Shown piece after piece: positions 52,654 through 60,327 of a stretch of 64,000 nt of DNA. The DNA is taken from positions 62,001 to 126,000 of the forward strand of contig NZ_JACFAJ010000005.1 of the NCBI RefSeq assembly GCF_014250685.1, read 5' to 3'. A program made the translations under genes and the position numbers. The first letter of the stretch is position 1. Every line of letters starts with the position of its first letter. Below the pieces are notes generated by a model. That model was given only the letters and a program-made list of their open reading frames with translations, ran no database searches and was not told the origin of the DNA. The stretch is from Cetobacterium sp. 2A (GTDB lineage: Bacteria; Fusobacteriota; Fusobacteriia; Fusobacteriales; Fusobacteriaceae).

Positions 52654-52674
52654 GAAAGTGACTATGTCACTTTC
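52654..52674 (+). other. stable RNA hairpin after first pilin gene of cluster 2
   Basis: GAAAGTGAC (52654-52662) pairs perfectly with GTCACTTTC (52666-52674) around TAT. No T-run follows (CTCTTC instead), so it looks more like a stabilising or processing hairpin than a full terminator. Confidence 0.6.
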
Positions 52675-52707
52675 CTCTTCAAAAATATTTATTAGGGGGG
52701 GGCAAAT

Positions 52708-53403
52708 ATGAAAGGAATTTTAATTTTTTTAGTTTTATTTAAAGTAACATTTTCATATATAAACATTCATCCAACTTATTTTGATAAAAGAATTGATGAG
52801 GATGGAAGTTATCAAGAATATACACTTTACAATAAAAAAAATGAACCCGTAATGTATAAGATTTATACTGAGGAGGACAAAATGAATCCAGATGAAATGT
52901 ATAAATGGATTGAATTTTATCCACGTTCTATTATTTTAAAACCTGGAGAGACTGGGAAAATCCAAGTCCATATTAAATCTCCATCTAATGTAAAATCTGG
53001 CGAATATTTCGCAGTTCTTGGAGTTAAAGAACTTCCTGTTTTTGAGAAAGTGGCTAAAGAAAATGGAGCTGGAGTAAGTATTTTTACAAATTTCAGATTA
53101 ATTATATCTGGATATGTTGGAAATATAAATCCAAAACTTAAATTTAAAAATCTAAGTTTAAAAAATCTAGAAAATGATATATCTATAGCTGGGGAAGTTA
53201 GTAATTTAGGAAAAAGAAAAGGGAAATTTGAGCTTTATTTGGACGAGTATTATCTTGGGAATCTTAAGGTTCTTTCAAATGAAAATTTAAATCTTGATAA
53301 GTTAGGATTTATTTATTCAAAAGATAAGGCATTTAAGATACCTAAAAATTTGATTCTGAAAGATTATGAAACTAAAAAAGAGGTTGGGAGAATAAAACTT
53401 TAA
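52708..53403 (+). CDS. periplasmic pilus chaperone-like protein, cluster 2 (first)
   Basis: This is a 231-aa secreted protein with a signal peptide (about 1-16). Domain 1 has NIHPTYFDKRIDEDGSYQEY and FYPRSIILKPGETGKIQVHI, matching the first-domain pattern of chaperones in cluster 1 and at 58117. Domain 2 covers about 130-231 and ends EVGRIKL. It is closest to the second chaperone of this cluster (both have HPxxFxKRIDxDxxxQEYT). AGGGGGG precedes the ATG. It lies immediately before the usher gene (6-18 bp). Confidence 0.72.
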   Translation: MKGILIFLVLFKVTFSYINIHPTYFDKRIDEDGSYQEYTLYNKKNEPVMYKIYTEEDKMNPDEMYKWIEFYPRSIILKPGETGKIQVHIKSPSNVKSGEYFAVLGVKELPVFEKVAKENGAGVSIFTNFRLIISGYVGNINPKLKFKNLSLKNLENDISIAGEVSNLGKRKGKFELYLDEYYLGNLKVLSNENLNLDKLGFIYSKDKAFKIPKNLILKDYETKKEVGRIKL

Positions 53404-53421
53404 AGAAATATGGGGGAAGTT

Positions 53422-56022
53422 ATGATGAAAAAAATATGGGGAATATTTTTTATATTTTCTCTTTTCTTCTCGACTTATGCCGATGAAAATTTAACAATAG
53501 AAAGAGTTGAAGAGCTTAGAAAGAAAAATATTATATCGGAAGAGGATTATAATTTTTTAAAAGCTGAATTGGATGGTAAGTTACAGGAAAAAAATTACTA
53601 TGACTTAATTGTAAATAGATCTTCTATAACTACAAAATATCCGATTATTCGTATGAATGACAGATATTATTTTTCATTATTGAAATATTTTGAAGGGATA
53701 GAATTTAAAAATTATAGACTTGAAAATAATAGTTTAAATATGTTTTTAGGAAAAAGATTAAAAAATGTTGTTATTGATTTTAATAAAGGTAAAATTGTTG
53801 GATTAGAAAAAACAGTTTTAAAGCAAGATGAGTATTTTATAGAAAATGGAGACTATTTTTTAGAATCAGATTTATTTAGAGATATATTTTTGGACGGTTT
53901 AGATATAAATGATAGTAGAATGAAAATTAGTATGTCTACAACATATTTAATACCTAAAGATATAAGAAATGGTTTAAAATCATCTGAAGAAAAAATAGAG
54001 AATGAAAATTCAATGGATGATTTTTATTATACCAACTCTAGAGAGTTATTTGATATAGGATATATGAGGTTTAATTTTGATAAAACTTTTACAAAGAGTG
54101 ATGGAATTAAAGACAATGATTGGTCAGGGTTATTAGAATACCAAGGACCGATGTTATATGGAGAATTGACAACCACTTATGATGTTAGAGAATCATTATT
54201 AACAGGAGCTAATCTTTATTATCCTAATTTACCTAACAATCATTATTTAGAACTAAGAGGAACTAATATAGATAATGATTATTGGGAAAAATCAATTATT
54301 TTTGAAAAAGATAAGGGATATTTTGAAGATGGTAAAAAATTTATAATCAAAGAAAATGTTCCAATTGGCAGTAGAGTTGAGTTAGTTTATATGGGAGCAA
54401 CGATAGCTATAGCTAATGAAGAAAATGGTATTGTAGAATTTAGTAATAGTGAAATAAAAAGCGATAGAGAGTATATGTTAAGAATTCATGCAAAAGATGG
54501 ACAAATATTCACTCGGATAATTCAAACAAGTGACGATTTTAATCAACAAAACAAAGGAGAATTTCAGTATAAGCTTTTTGCTTCTGAAGACAAAGAATCT
54601 AGTAAAAATATATTAGAAATAGGAACTTTTTATGGAGTTACAGAAAATCTAACAGTTGGAGGAGATTACTATAAAACTCCAGAACTGATTGATGATAAAT
54701 ATATATATGTAGAACGTGCAAAAGGAGAAATTGTTTACAGTAACTTTTTACGTACTTATCCGTATACTTTAGTTTTAGGTGGCGAAGAAATATTAAGTCC
54801 TGATATTTTTGATGAAACTACAACTTTTGAAGGACTTTTCCAAATAAAAATTAATGATTTAAAACTTCGTTATGAAAATGGATATTATAGTGAATATTAT
54901 GATAGTAAAAAATCTGAAGGATTCACTGTTCAGTATACTCCTTGGAATTTCTTAAGATTGGATTATTCATATCAAAGATTAGAAAAATATAATGGTGAAA
55001 AAGAAAATGGAGCAGAAATAGACATTGAATTTACAAAAAATTTTAAAAGAATTTTAACTACTTTCCAATTTGAAAAAAATATAGAGGACGAAAAACGATA
55101 TTCTATAAATCTTTACTACACAGGATATAGAGACTATTCTATGAGATGGAATAACTCAATAACTGAGGCAGGTGGAGATTTTGAATCTACTATAGAACTA
55201 TATAATAGAGCAACTAGAAATGGGCTAGACTATTCTTTTGAGCTGTCATACAGTGAACTTCAAAAAGAAAAATTTGTATTTAAAGTTAGTATAGACTACG
55301 ATAACTGGTTTAATTTCGATATGTTTGCTGGAGATAAAGGAAACTATGACGTTTCAGTTGGTCTTGATAGAATTGTAGATCTTAAAAATATAACTAAGCC
55401 ACTTGAAAGTATGGATAGTTCAAGAGTAAAAGTTATAACTTTCTTAGATGAAAATAACAACAATAAATTTGATGACAATGAAGATTTTATTGGAAATGTT
55501 GAAGTGAAAATAAACCAAGAGACAAAATTGACTAAGCAAAATAAACCAACTTACTTCTACGGAGTTCCAAATGATATTTTATATAGCTTTGAACCTAAAG
55601 TTAGAAAGCCTGGTTATGACACAATCAATAGTAAATTTTCATTAAAAGGTAAACATGGTGGAAATATTGAAGCTTATATTCCAATAAAGCCTCTGTTTAC
55701 AATTTCTGGAAATCTTTTACTAGAGGATTCTACAAGGACAGATATTTATGAAAAGGTAGTAATAAAAATAAAGGATGATAATAATGAAACTGTTTCTGGA
55801 ACGGTCCCTGATGAGTTTGGAAGCTATGATATAAGTGGTTTAAGAGCAGGAAAATATATATTTGAGATATCATCTTTTGGAAATGAAGAATCATTATTGG
55901 TTCAAACTCCAATAGAGGTTAAATATGTAAAAGGACAAAAGAATATAATGGTAATAAACTCAAAATTTATTGGAAATAAAATTGTTTTATTAGCGGGGGA
56001 AAAGAATGAGACTAAAAACTAA
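53422..56022 (+). CDS. divergent outer-membrane usher with N-terminal SHOCT-like hairpin, cluster 2
   Basis: This is an 866-aa secreted protein. After the signal peptide (about 1-20) comes a short helical hairpin IERVEELRKKNIISEEDYNF resembling a SHOCT motif. Two alpha/beta segments follow (about 50-180), then a long beta-rich barrel region (about 215-640) with usher-like GANLYYPNLPNNHYLEL and IPIGSRVELVYMGATIAIA. The C-terminus has VITFLDENNNNKFDDNEDF (acidic calcium-binding-like repeat) and carboxypeptidase-regulatory-like domains. Overall plan matches the cluster 1 usher, but sequence similarity is low. GGGGGAAG precedes the start (53422; 53425 is possible). It overlaps the next gene by 17 nt. 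Confidence 0.7.
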   Translation: MMKKIWGIFFIFSLFFSTYADENLTIERVEELRKKNIISEEDYNFLKAELDGKLQEKNYYDLIVNRSSITTKYPIIRMNDRYYFSLLKYFEGIEFKNYRLENNSLNMFLGKRLKNVVIDFNKGKIVGLEKTVLKQDEYFIENGDYFLESDLFRDIFLDGLDINDSRMKISMSTTYLIPKDIRNGLKSSEEKIENENSMDDFYYTNSRELFDIGYMRFNFDKTFTKSDGIKDNDWSGLLEYQGPMLYGELTTTYDVRESLLTGANLYYPNLPNNHYLELRGTNIDNDYWEKSIIFEKDKGYFEDGKKFIIKENVPIGSRVELVYMGATIAIANEENGIVEFSNSEIKSDREYMLRIHAKDGQIFTRIIQTSDDFNQQNKGEFQYKLFASEDKESSKNILEIGTFYGVTENLTVGGDYYKTPELIDDKYIYVERAKGEIVYSNFLRTYPYTLVLGGEEILSPDIFDETTTFEGLFQIKINDLKLRYENGYYSEYYDSKKSEGFTVQYTPWNFLRLDYSYQRLEKYNGEKENGAEIDIEFTKNFKRILTTFQFEKNIEDEKRYSINLYYTGYRDYSMRWNNSITEAGGDFESTIELYNRATRNGLDYSFELSYSELQKEKFVFKVSIDYDNWFNFDMFAGDKGNYDVSVGLDRIVDLKNITKPLESMDSSRVKVITFLDENNNNKFDDNEDFIGNVEVKINQETKLTKQNKPTYFYGVPNDILYSFEPKVRKPGYDTINSKFSLKGKHGGNIEAYIPIKPLFTISGNLLLEDSTRTDIYEKVVIKIKDDNNETVSGTVPDEFGSYDISGLRAGKYIFEISSFGNEESLLVQTPIEVKYVKGQKNIMVINSKFIGNKIVLLAGEKNETKN

Positions 56023-56518
56023 AATATTTGGGATGTTGTTAATTGTTTTTTCAAGTCTGTATACTCAAGAAAATTCTTCAGAAGTTCCAATGATTCCGAT
56101 GGTCCCAATGATTCCAGCAACTCCTAATGAAAAAGTTGATGATATTACAAATAAAAAAAGAGTTTTGGAAAAGGTTTCAACTATAATGGGGAAAATGGAA
56201 GCAGATATCATAGTTCCGATGGAAATAATTTCAGATGTCGATATAAAAGCTTTAGTAATAGACGATGAAAATTTAGAGATTCCGTTTGATATTGAATTTA
56301 ATAAAAAACCAGATATAAAAAATTATTATTCATTGAATTTTTCGAGTACTCAGTTAGATATTGATGATGATGGTATTATAGATACTGAAATTTTTTCTCC
56401 AAAATTTGTGAATGAAAGAGTTACAAAAGATAATTATGTTAAAATTACAGGAAAAAATATTTCTAAAGAGGGAACCCATAAAAAAAGAGTTTATATAACT
56501 GTAGAGGTGAGAGAATAA
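56006..56518 (+). CDS. secreted pilus-associated protein with Pro-Met repeat, cluster 2
   Basis: This is a 170-aa secreted protein. After the signal peptide (about 1-20) there is a short repeat VPMIPMVPMIPATP (about residues 27-40), then a domain rich in Asp and Ile containing DIDDDGIIDTEI, a probable calcium-binding loop. It ends KRVYITVEVRE, a final strand like the pilin-type domains. It has no recognised family. It overlaps the usher gene by 17 nt and touches the next gene (TAATG), so it belongs to the same translational unit and may be an adaptor or minor subunit. Confidence 0.62.
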   Translation: MRLKTKIFGMLLIVFSSLYTQENSSEVPMIPMVPMIPATPNEKVDDITNKKRVLEKVSTIMGKMEADIIVPMEIISDVDIKALVIDDENLEIPFDIEFNKKPDIKNYYSLNFSSTQLDIDDDGIIDTEIFSPKFVNERVTKDNYVKITGKNISKEGTHKKRVYITVEVRE

Positions 56519-56946
56519 TGAAAAAAATTATAACATGTTTCCTATTTGTAATTTCTCTAACCTCTTTATCTGAGGTTAAAGTAACTTTACGTGAACCTTT
56601 AAGTTTTAAAGAAATGAGATCTGGTGAAATATCTTATGAAAATGTTGCAATAGCTGAAGGAATAATTGAAATTGTAGGAGAAGATGAAGATATAGGGAAA
56701 TTGATTTCTTTTGAAATACCTCCCTATGGAATGGTTACAAATAAAAAATGCTGGTTAAAGATATCTAAGATTGTTTTTGAAAAAAATACTAAAGAGATTA
56801 TTTTATCTAGTAATAAACATCTGATAAAAGTTTATGGATTTTTAGATAAAAAAGAAATTTCAAAAAATAAAAATGCTGATATAGCTGAGGGGAAGTATAT
56901 AGGGTATCTTCCAATAAATTATTCAGTTTATAGTAAAGAGATGTGA
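56518..56946 (+). CDS. secreted pilin-like protein, cluster 2
   Basis: This is a 142-aa secreted protein with a signal peptide (about 1-18). The mature part begins EVKVTLREPLSFKEMRSGE and ends AEGKYIGYLPINYSVYSKEM, which keeps the Gly-Tyr-Gly spacing of the pilin C-terminal strand but with a longer tail. There is one cysteine (KKCWLKI). It overlaps the previous gene by 1 nt (TAATG) with GAGGTGAG upstream. It is probably a minor subunit. Confidence 0.62.
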   Translation: MKKIITCFLFVISLTSLSEVKVTLREPLSFKEMRSGEISYENVAIAEGIIEIVGEDEDIGKLISFEIPPYGMVTNKKCWLKISKIVFEKNTKEIILSSNKHLIKVYGFLDKKEISKNKNADIAEGKYIGYLPINYSVYSKEM

Positions 56947-56950
56947 GGCT

Positions 56951-58117
56951 ATGAAGAAAATATTTTTAGTTTTTATAACTGTAATTAATATTTTATTTTC
57001 TAAAGATTTTATATCAGCCCCTAAAATGTATAAGCCGGCAGAAATGAATATAGAAGTAACTAAAATAAAGACAAAATCGACAGATATGTATATTGATAAA
57101 GTTAATAAGAAAATTTATAAAGAGTTTGAAGATATCAAGGAAAGAACAACAAAAAAAAATCTTTATATTACAACTTCTTTAGAGAGAAAAAATAAAAAAA
57201 TAGTTTCTGAGTTGGAATATGAAATTTTAGAATATAATGGTAAAAAAATTCTTGTAATAGACTATGAAAATGAACCAAGTGAAATTTATTTGTGGATTAT
57301 TGAAAACGAGAGTATAAAAAATATATACAAAGGGAATTTAATGGATCGTGCAGAAGGAATATCTCCTTTTGCTTGGATTTCAAGAACAATAAATATGAGA
57401 GTCCTTAATTCAGATGTAACTAATCAAGAAATTAGTATTCACGCAGACAGAAGTATTAATTATAATTCTGGATATTTCCAAGTAGTTTCAGGAATGTTAA
57501 ATGGAATGTTTTTTGTACCTGGAATTAAGAAAGTTAGTGAAATTGTAAATGGAGAAAAAAAAGAATTATCACTTAGCGGTCAGAAATATACAACATCAAA
57601 TAGGTTCGAATTTAGTATTGATATCAGTGGTTCATGGGGAGAATCTGTCAGAACTTTAAAAATAAAATCATCTGAAGGTTTAGAAAGTGGAGTTTCAATT
57701 TCAATAGAGTACTCTCATGGTAGACTTGAAATATATGAGGATATAATTAATTTTTTACCATCTAAATTTGAAATATTAAGTATATCAGATATGGACTTTG
57801 GGACTTTACAAAAAGGAACAGTAAATAATAGTCCAATTACAAAAGCAAATATAAAGGTAAAAAGTACAATTGGGACAGTACTTTCCTTTAAAGTTGTGGA
57901 TACTTCTATAGAGTTAGGTCGTGATGGTATGGAAGAAAGTTCGAAAATAACTGTTAATTCATTTACGGTAGAAGGTGAATCGGCTCCAACAAATAATATA
58001 TATGAATATGAAATATCTGGAATTGCAAACGTACCAAGTAATGCACTTGATGGGAATTATAGTGGTGTTTTATATACAGAACTGACTTTGTCAGATATAA
58101 AGGGAGGGAAATTTTAA
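56951..58117 (+). CDS. large pilus subunit, candidate tip adhesin, cluster 2
   Basis: This is a 388-aa secreted protein. After the signal peptide (about 1-19) a large N-terminal region (about 20-270) has no family I recognise and includes YLWIIENESI and SPFAWISRTINMRVL. The C-terminal domain (about 275-388) is pilin-like, with DMDFGTLQKGTV and the ending DGNYSGVLYTELTLSDIKG. This parallels the two-domain protein at 43990 and suggests a receptor-binding head joined to a pilin domain. It is followed by a second chaperone (1-nt overlap), which may be specific to it. Confidence 0.66.
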   Translation: MKKIFLVFITVINILFSKDFISAPKMYKPAEMNIEVTKIKTKSTDMYIDKVNKKIYKEFEDIKERTTKKNLYITTSLERKNKKIVSELEYEILEYNGKKILVIDYENEPSEIYLWIIENESIKNIYKGNLMDRAEGISPFAWISRTINMRVLNSDVTNQEISIHADRSINYNSGYFQVVSGMLNGMFFVPGIKKVSEIVNGEKKELSLSGQKYTTSNRFEFSIDISGSWGESVRTLKIKSSEGLESGVSISIEYSHGRLEIYEDIINFLPSKFEILSISDMDFGTLQKGTVNNSPITKANIKVKSTIGTVLSFKVVDTSIELGRDGMEESSKITVNSFTVEGESAPTNNIYEYEISGIANVPSNALDGNYSGVLYTELTLSDIKGGKF

Positions 58118-58836
58118 TGAGAAAAATAATATTATCAATTTTTATATTACTGATTTCAATTATATCTTTTGGGTTTCATATAAGTCCTGATGGATTTGGA
58201 AAAAGAATAGATAATGATGAGGGATTTCAAGAATATACTTTTAAAAATATGACTGGAAAAACTATAAGATATAAATTTGCTGTATTGCCTGGAAAAAATC
58301 CTGAAAAATCGATGGACAAATGGATAGAGTTTGAACCTAAATATATGACAATAAAGGAAGGTGAGAGTAAGAAATTAAAATTATATGCAAAATCTCCAGA
58401 AGGGGCTAAAGAAGGAGATTATAATTTTTATTTAGCAGTTAATTCTGTAACAGTTCCAGGAGTATTAGATGAAAAAAAAGAATCTGTAGTAGCTGGAACA
58501 ACAGTTGGTATAAATATGAATATTGAAATGTTAGGTTGGGTTGGAGATTTACCAGCAAAACTAAAATTAGAAAAATATGAGATCTATGAGAAAGATGGAA
58601 AAGTAATGTTTAAAGGATTTGTAAACAACCATACTGAAAAAAGATTTGTACGTTATATGATTGAGGTAATCGGGAACCGTGGAGAAAAAGCAACACTCTT
58701 AGGGGGAGTTTTACCTGCTAAGAAAACTAATGAATTTGATGTAGAAATTCCACAATTTAAGAAAAAAAGTGATGTATGGAAAATAGAAGTGAGAGAAACT
58801 TTAGATAGAAATTTAATACAGACTATAAAATTATAA
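58117..58836 (+). CDS. periplasmic pilus chaperone-like protein, cluster 2 (second)
   Basis: This is a 239-aa secreted protein with a signal peptide (about 1-18) and two Ig-like domains. Domain 1 begins HISPDGFGKRIDNDEGFQEY and has FEPKYMTIKEGESKKLKL, close to the chaperone at 52708. Domain 2 ends RETLDRNLIQTIKL. A cluster with two chaperones and one usher suggests that one chaperone serves the adhesin and the other the shaft. It overlaps the adhesin gene by 1 nt. An AT-rich inverted repeat (AGAGAG/CTCTCT, about 58842-58863) follows it. Confidence 0.7.
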   Translation: MRKIILSIFILLISIISFGFHISPDGFGKRIDNDEGFQEYTFKNMTGKTIRYKFAVLPGKNPEKSMDKWIEFEPKYMTIKEGESKKLKLYAKSPEGAKEGDYNFYLAVNSVTVPGVLDEKKESVVAGTTVGINMNIEMLGWVGDLPAKLKLEKYEIYEKDGKVMFKGFVNNHTEKRFVRYMIEVIGNRGEKATLLGGVLPAKKTNEFDVEIPQFKKKSDVWKIEVRETLDRNLIQTIKL

Positions 58837-58914
58837 AATAGAGAGAGGATTTTTAAACTCTCTTTAGTATATGTTTGAAAACAAGGGGAAATAAAAGAAA
58901 AAGAAGTGATTAAA

Positions 58915-59316
58915 ATGAAAAGATTGTTATTGTTTTTTTCAATTTCTCTTACTGTCTTTTGTACTCAAACATATAACTCTGTAGATTCGGCTAGAATCCC
59001 GATAAATATTAAGGTGACTGTAGTTGAACCGAGTCAGCAATTAGTCGTATTAGACGAAACAGGAAATCAAAAAAGTTCATTCGATTTAGAAGATGATAGT
59101 GAAAATTTTTATATTCAAAGAGGAGCCGCAGGACCAGTTTTGAACGTATCTAAAGGGCGTTTAGATATGAATCTTGAAAATCCAGATTTAGAAGTAAAAA
59201 GCAGTAGTTTAACCACAGAAAATGGAATAACAAAAATAGGGAATTCAATTTTAAAAAAATCCAACTCTTCTAAAGTATCTAATTTATCAATTACTTGGGA
59301 AAAAGAAGAGCAGTAA
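58915..59316 (+). CDS. pilin-like secreted protein, cluster 2 (last subunit)
   Basis: This is a 133-aa secreted protein, a shorter paralogue of the first gene of the cluster. The signal peptide is about 1-16, followed by SVDSARIPINIKVTVVEPSQ, QLVVLDETGN, and the segment RGAAGPVLNVSKGRLDMNL that parallels RGTPGTVVIGKGKLNFAL in the 52106 product. It ends SNLSITWEKEEQ. I chose the ATG at 58915 with AAGTGAT upstream. It ends in a strong terminator that closes the cluster. Confidence 0.65.
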   Translation: MKRLLLFFSISLTVFCTQTYNSVDSARIPINIKVTVVEPSQQLVVLDETGNQKSSFDLEDDSENFYIQRGAAGPVLNVSKGRLDMNLENPDLEVKSSSLTTENGITKIGNSILKKSNSSKVSNLSITWEKEEQ

Positions 59317-59350
59317 AAAAAGGTCATGCTTTTTAAAGCATGACCTTTTT
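59317..59350. terminator. terminator closing pilus cluster 2
   Basis: 59317-59332 (AAAAAGGTCATGCTTT) pairs with 59335-59350 with almost no loop. A- and T-flanks serve both this cluster and the convergent solute-binding protein gene. Confidence 0.88.
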
Positions 59351-60294
59351 TATATTTTTAAATCCCAAGCTCCTTCTACAGTTAAATCATGTAAAAATTT
59401 GACGAATTCAAAACTTTCTTCTGGATATTTAGAATTTTGACTGATACAGTATCCAAGTGAAATGAAAAATTCAGATTCATTTGAAAAAGTTTCAAGTATT
59501 CCAAAATTTGGTTTATAAAATTTGATTTCTTCAATATCTGCAGCAATACCAATTATAAAAGCTACATTTCCACTAGCAAATGCTTCATATTTATTTTTAA
59601 AACCAAGTTCATTTATAGAAACAAATAGTTTTTCTTCTTCCATTTTCAAATAAAAATTTAGACGCTTATCATTTTCTAAACCTAGTTTGTTGATTGTATC
59701 TTTAAGATTAGTATATATTAAATTTTTTCCTAGAGGGATAACATTATTATTTTTTAATTTAACTAAGACATTTTTAAAATCCTCAAAGTTTTGGGGTTTC
59801 TCTATTTTGTATTTTTTGAGAATTTCTTTGTTGTAAAAAATGATTGAAGAATAAAATCCAGTTGGGTATGCATAAATTTTATCATTTTCTGAGAAGTGTT
59901 TCATAGTTTGTTTATAAATCATCTCATTTTTTTCATATTCTTCATATTTTTTAGTTAAATCTAAAATTCTATTTTTTTTGATATTAATTTTTGAAAAACT
60001 TGAACCAGATATGAAAACATCTGGTGGATTATTTGTTTCAAAGTCGTCATTTAATTCTTTTAAATAATCTGTCTTTTTTATATCAAGTTTTATTGAAATA
60101 TTTTCATTTTTTTCTTCAAATTTTTTTATAACTTTTTCAAGTCTTGCTAAATGATTGTCTGTTAAACTTTCAAAAGCTACACGAATTTCTTTTATTTTAT
60201 TATCAGATATATTATCATCAGAATTTTGAGAACAACCTGTAAAAATAAAAAATATAAGATTTAAACTTAACGTTAAAAAGTTCATTTTTTTCAT
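59350..60294 (-). CDS. solute-binding lipoprotein (SBP family 1), orphan
   Basis: This is a 314-aa protein with a lipobox (FTGC, Cys about 21), so it is a lipid-anchored periplasmic binding protein. The fold pattern is that of sugar-type solute-binding proteins: EIRVAFESLTDNHLARLEKV, PPDVFISGSSFSK, YAYPTGFYSSIIFYNKEIL and FASGNVAFIIGIAADI. It is about 100 residues shorter than typical members (about 410), so a C-terminal part may be missing. No permease or ATPase gene adjoins it. It may be a scavenged or non-transport sensor protein. GGGGGAG precedes the ATG. Confidence 0.75.
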   Translation of the reverse strand: MKKMNFLTLSLNLIFFIFTGCSQNSDDNISDNKIKEIRVAFESLTDNHLARLEKVIKKFEEKNENISIKLDIKKTDYLKELNDDFETNNPPDVFISGSSFSKINIKKNRILDLTKKYEEYEKNEMIYKQTMKHFSENDKIYAYPTGFYSSIIFYNKEILKKYKIEKPQNFEDFKNVLVKLKNNNVIPLGKNLIYTNLKDTINKLGLENDKRLNFYLKMEEEKLFVSINELGFKNKYEAFASGNVAFIIGIAADIEEIKFYKPNFGILETFSNESEFFISLGYCISQNSKYPEESFEFVKFLHDLTVEGAWDLKI

Positions 60295-60327
60295 AACAAA
60301 TCTCCCCCGAAATTATTATTTCATGAT

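Noticed and set aside
54750-54775. CCGTATAC resembling an iteron core inside the cluster 2 usher
   Set aside because: Only the last 8 bases match and it lies in coding sequence, so chance is the simplest explanation.
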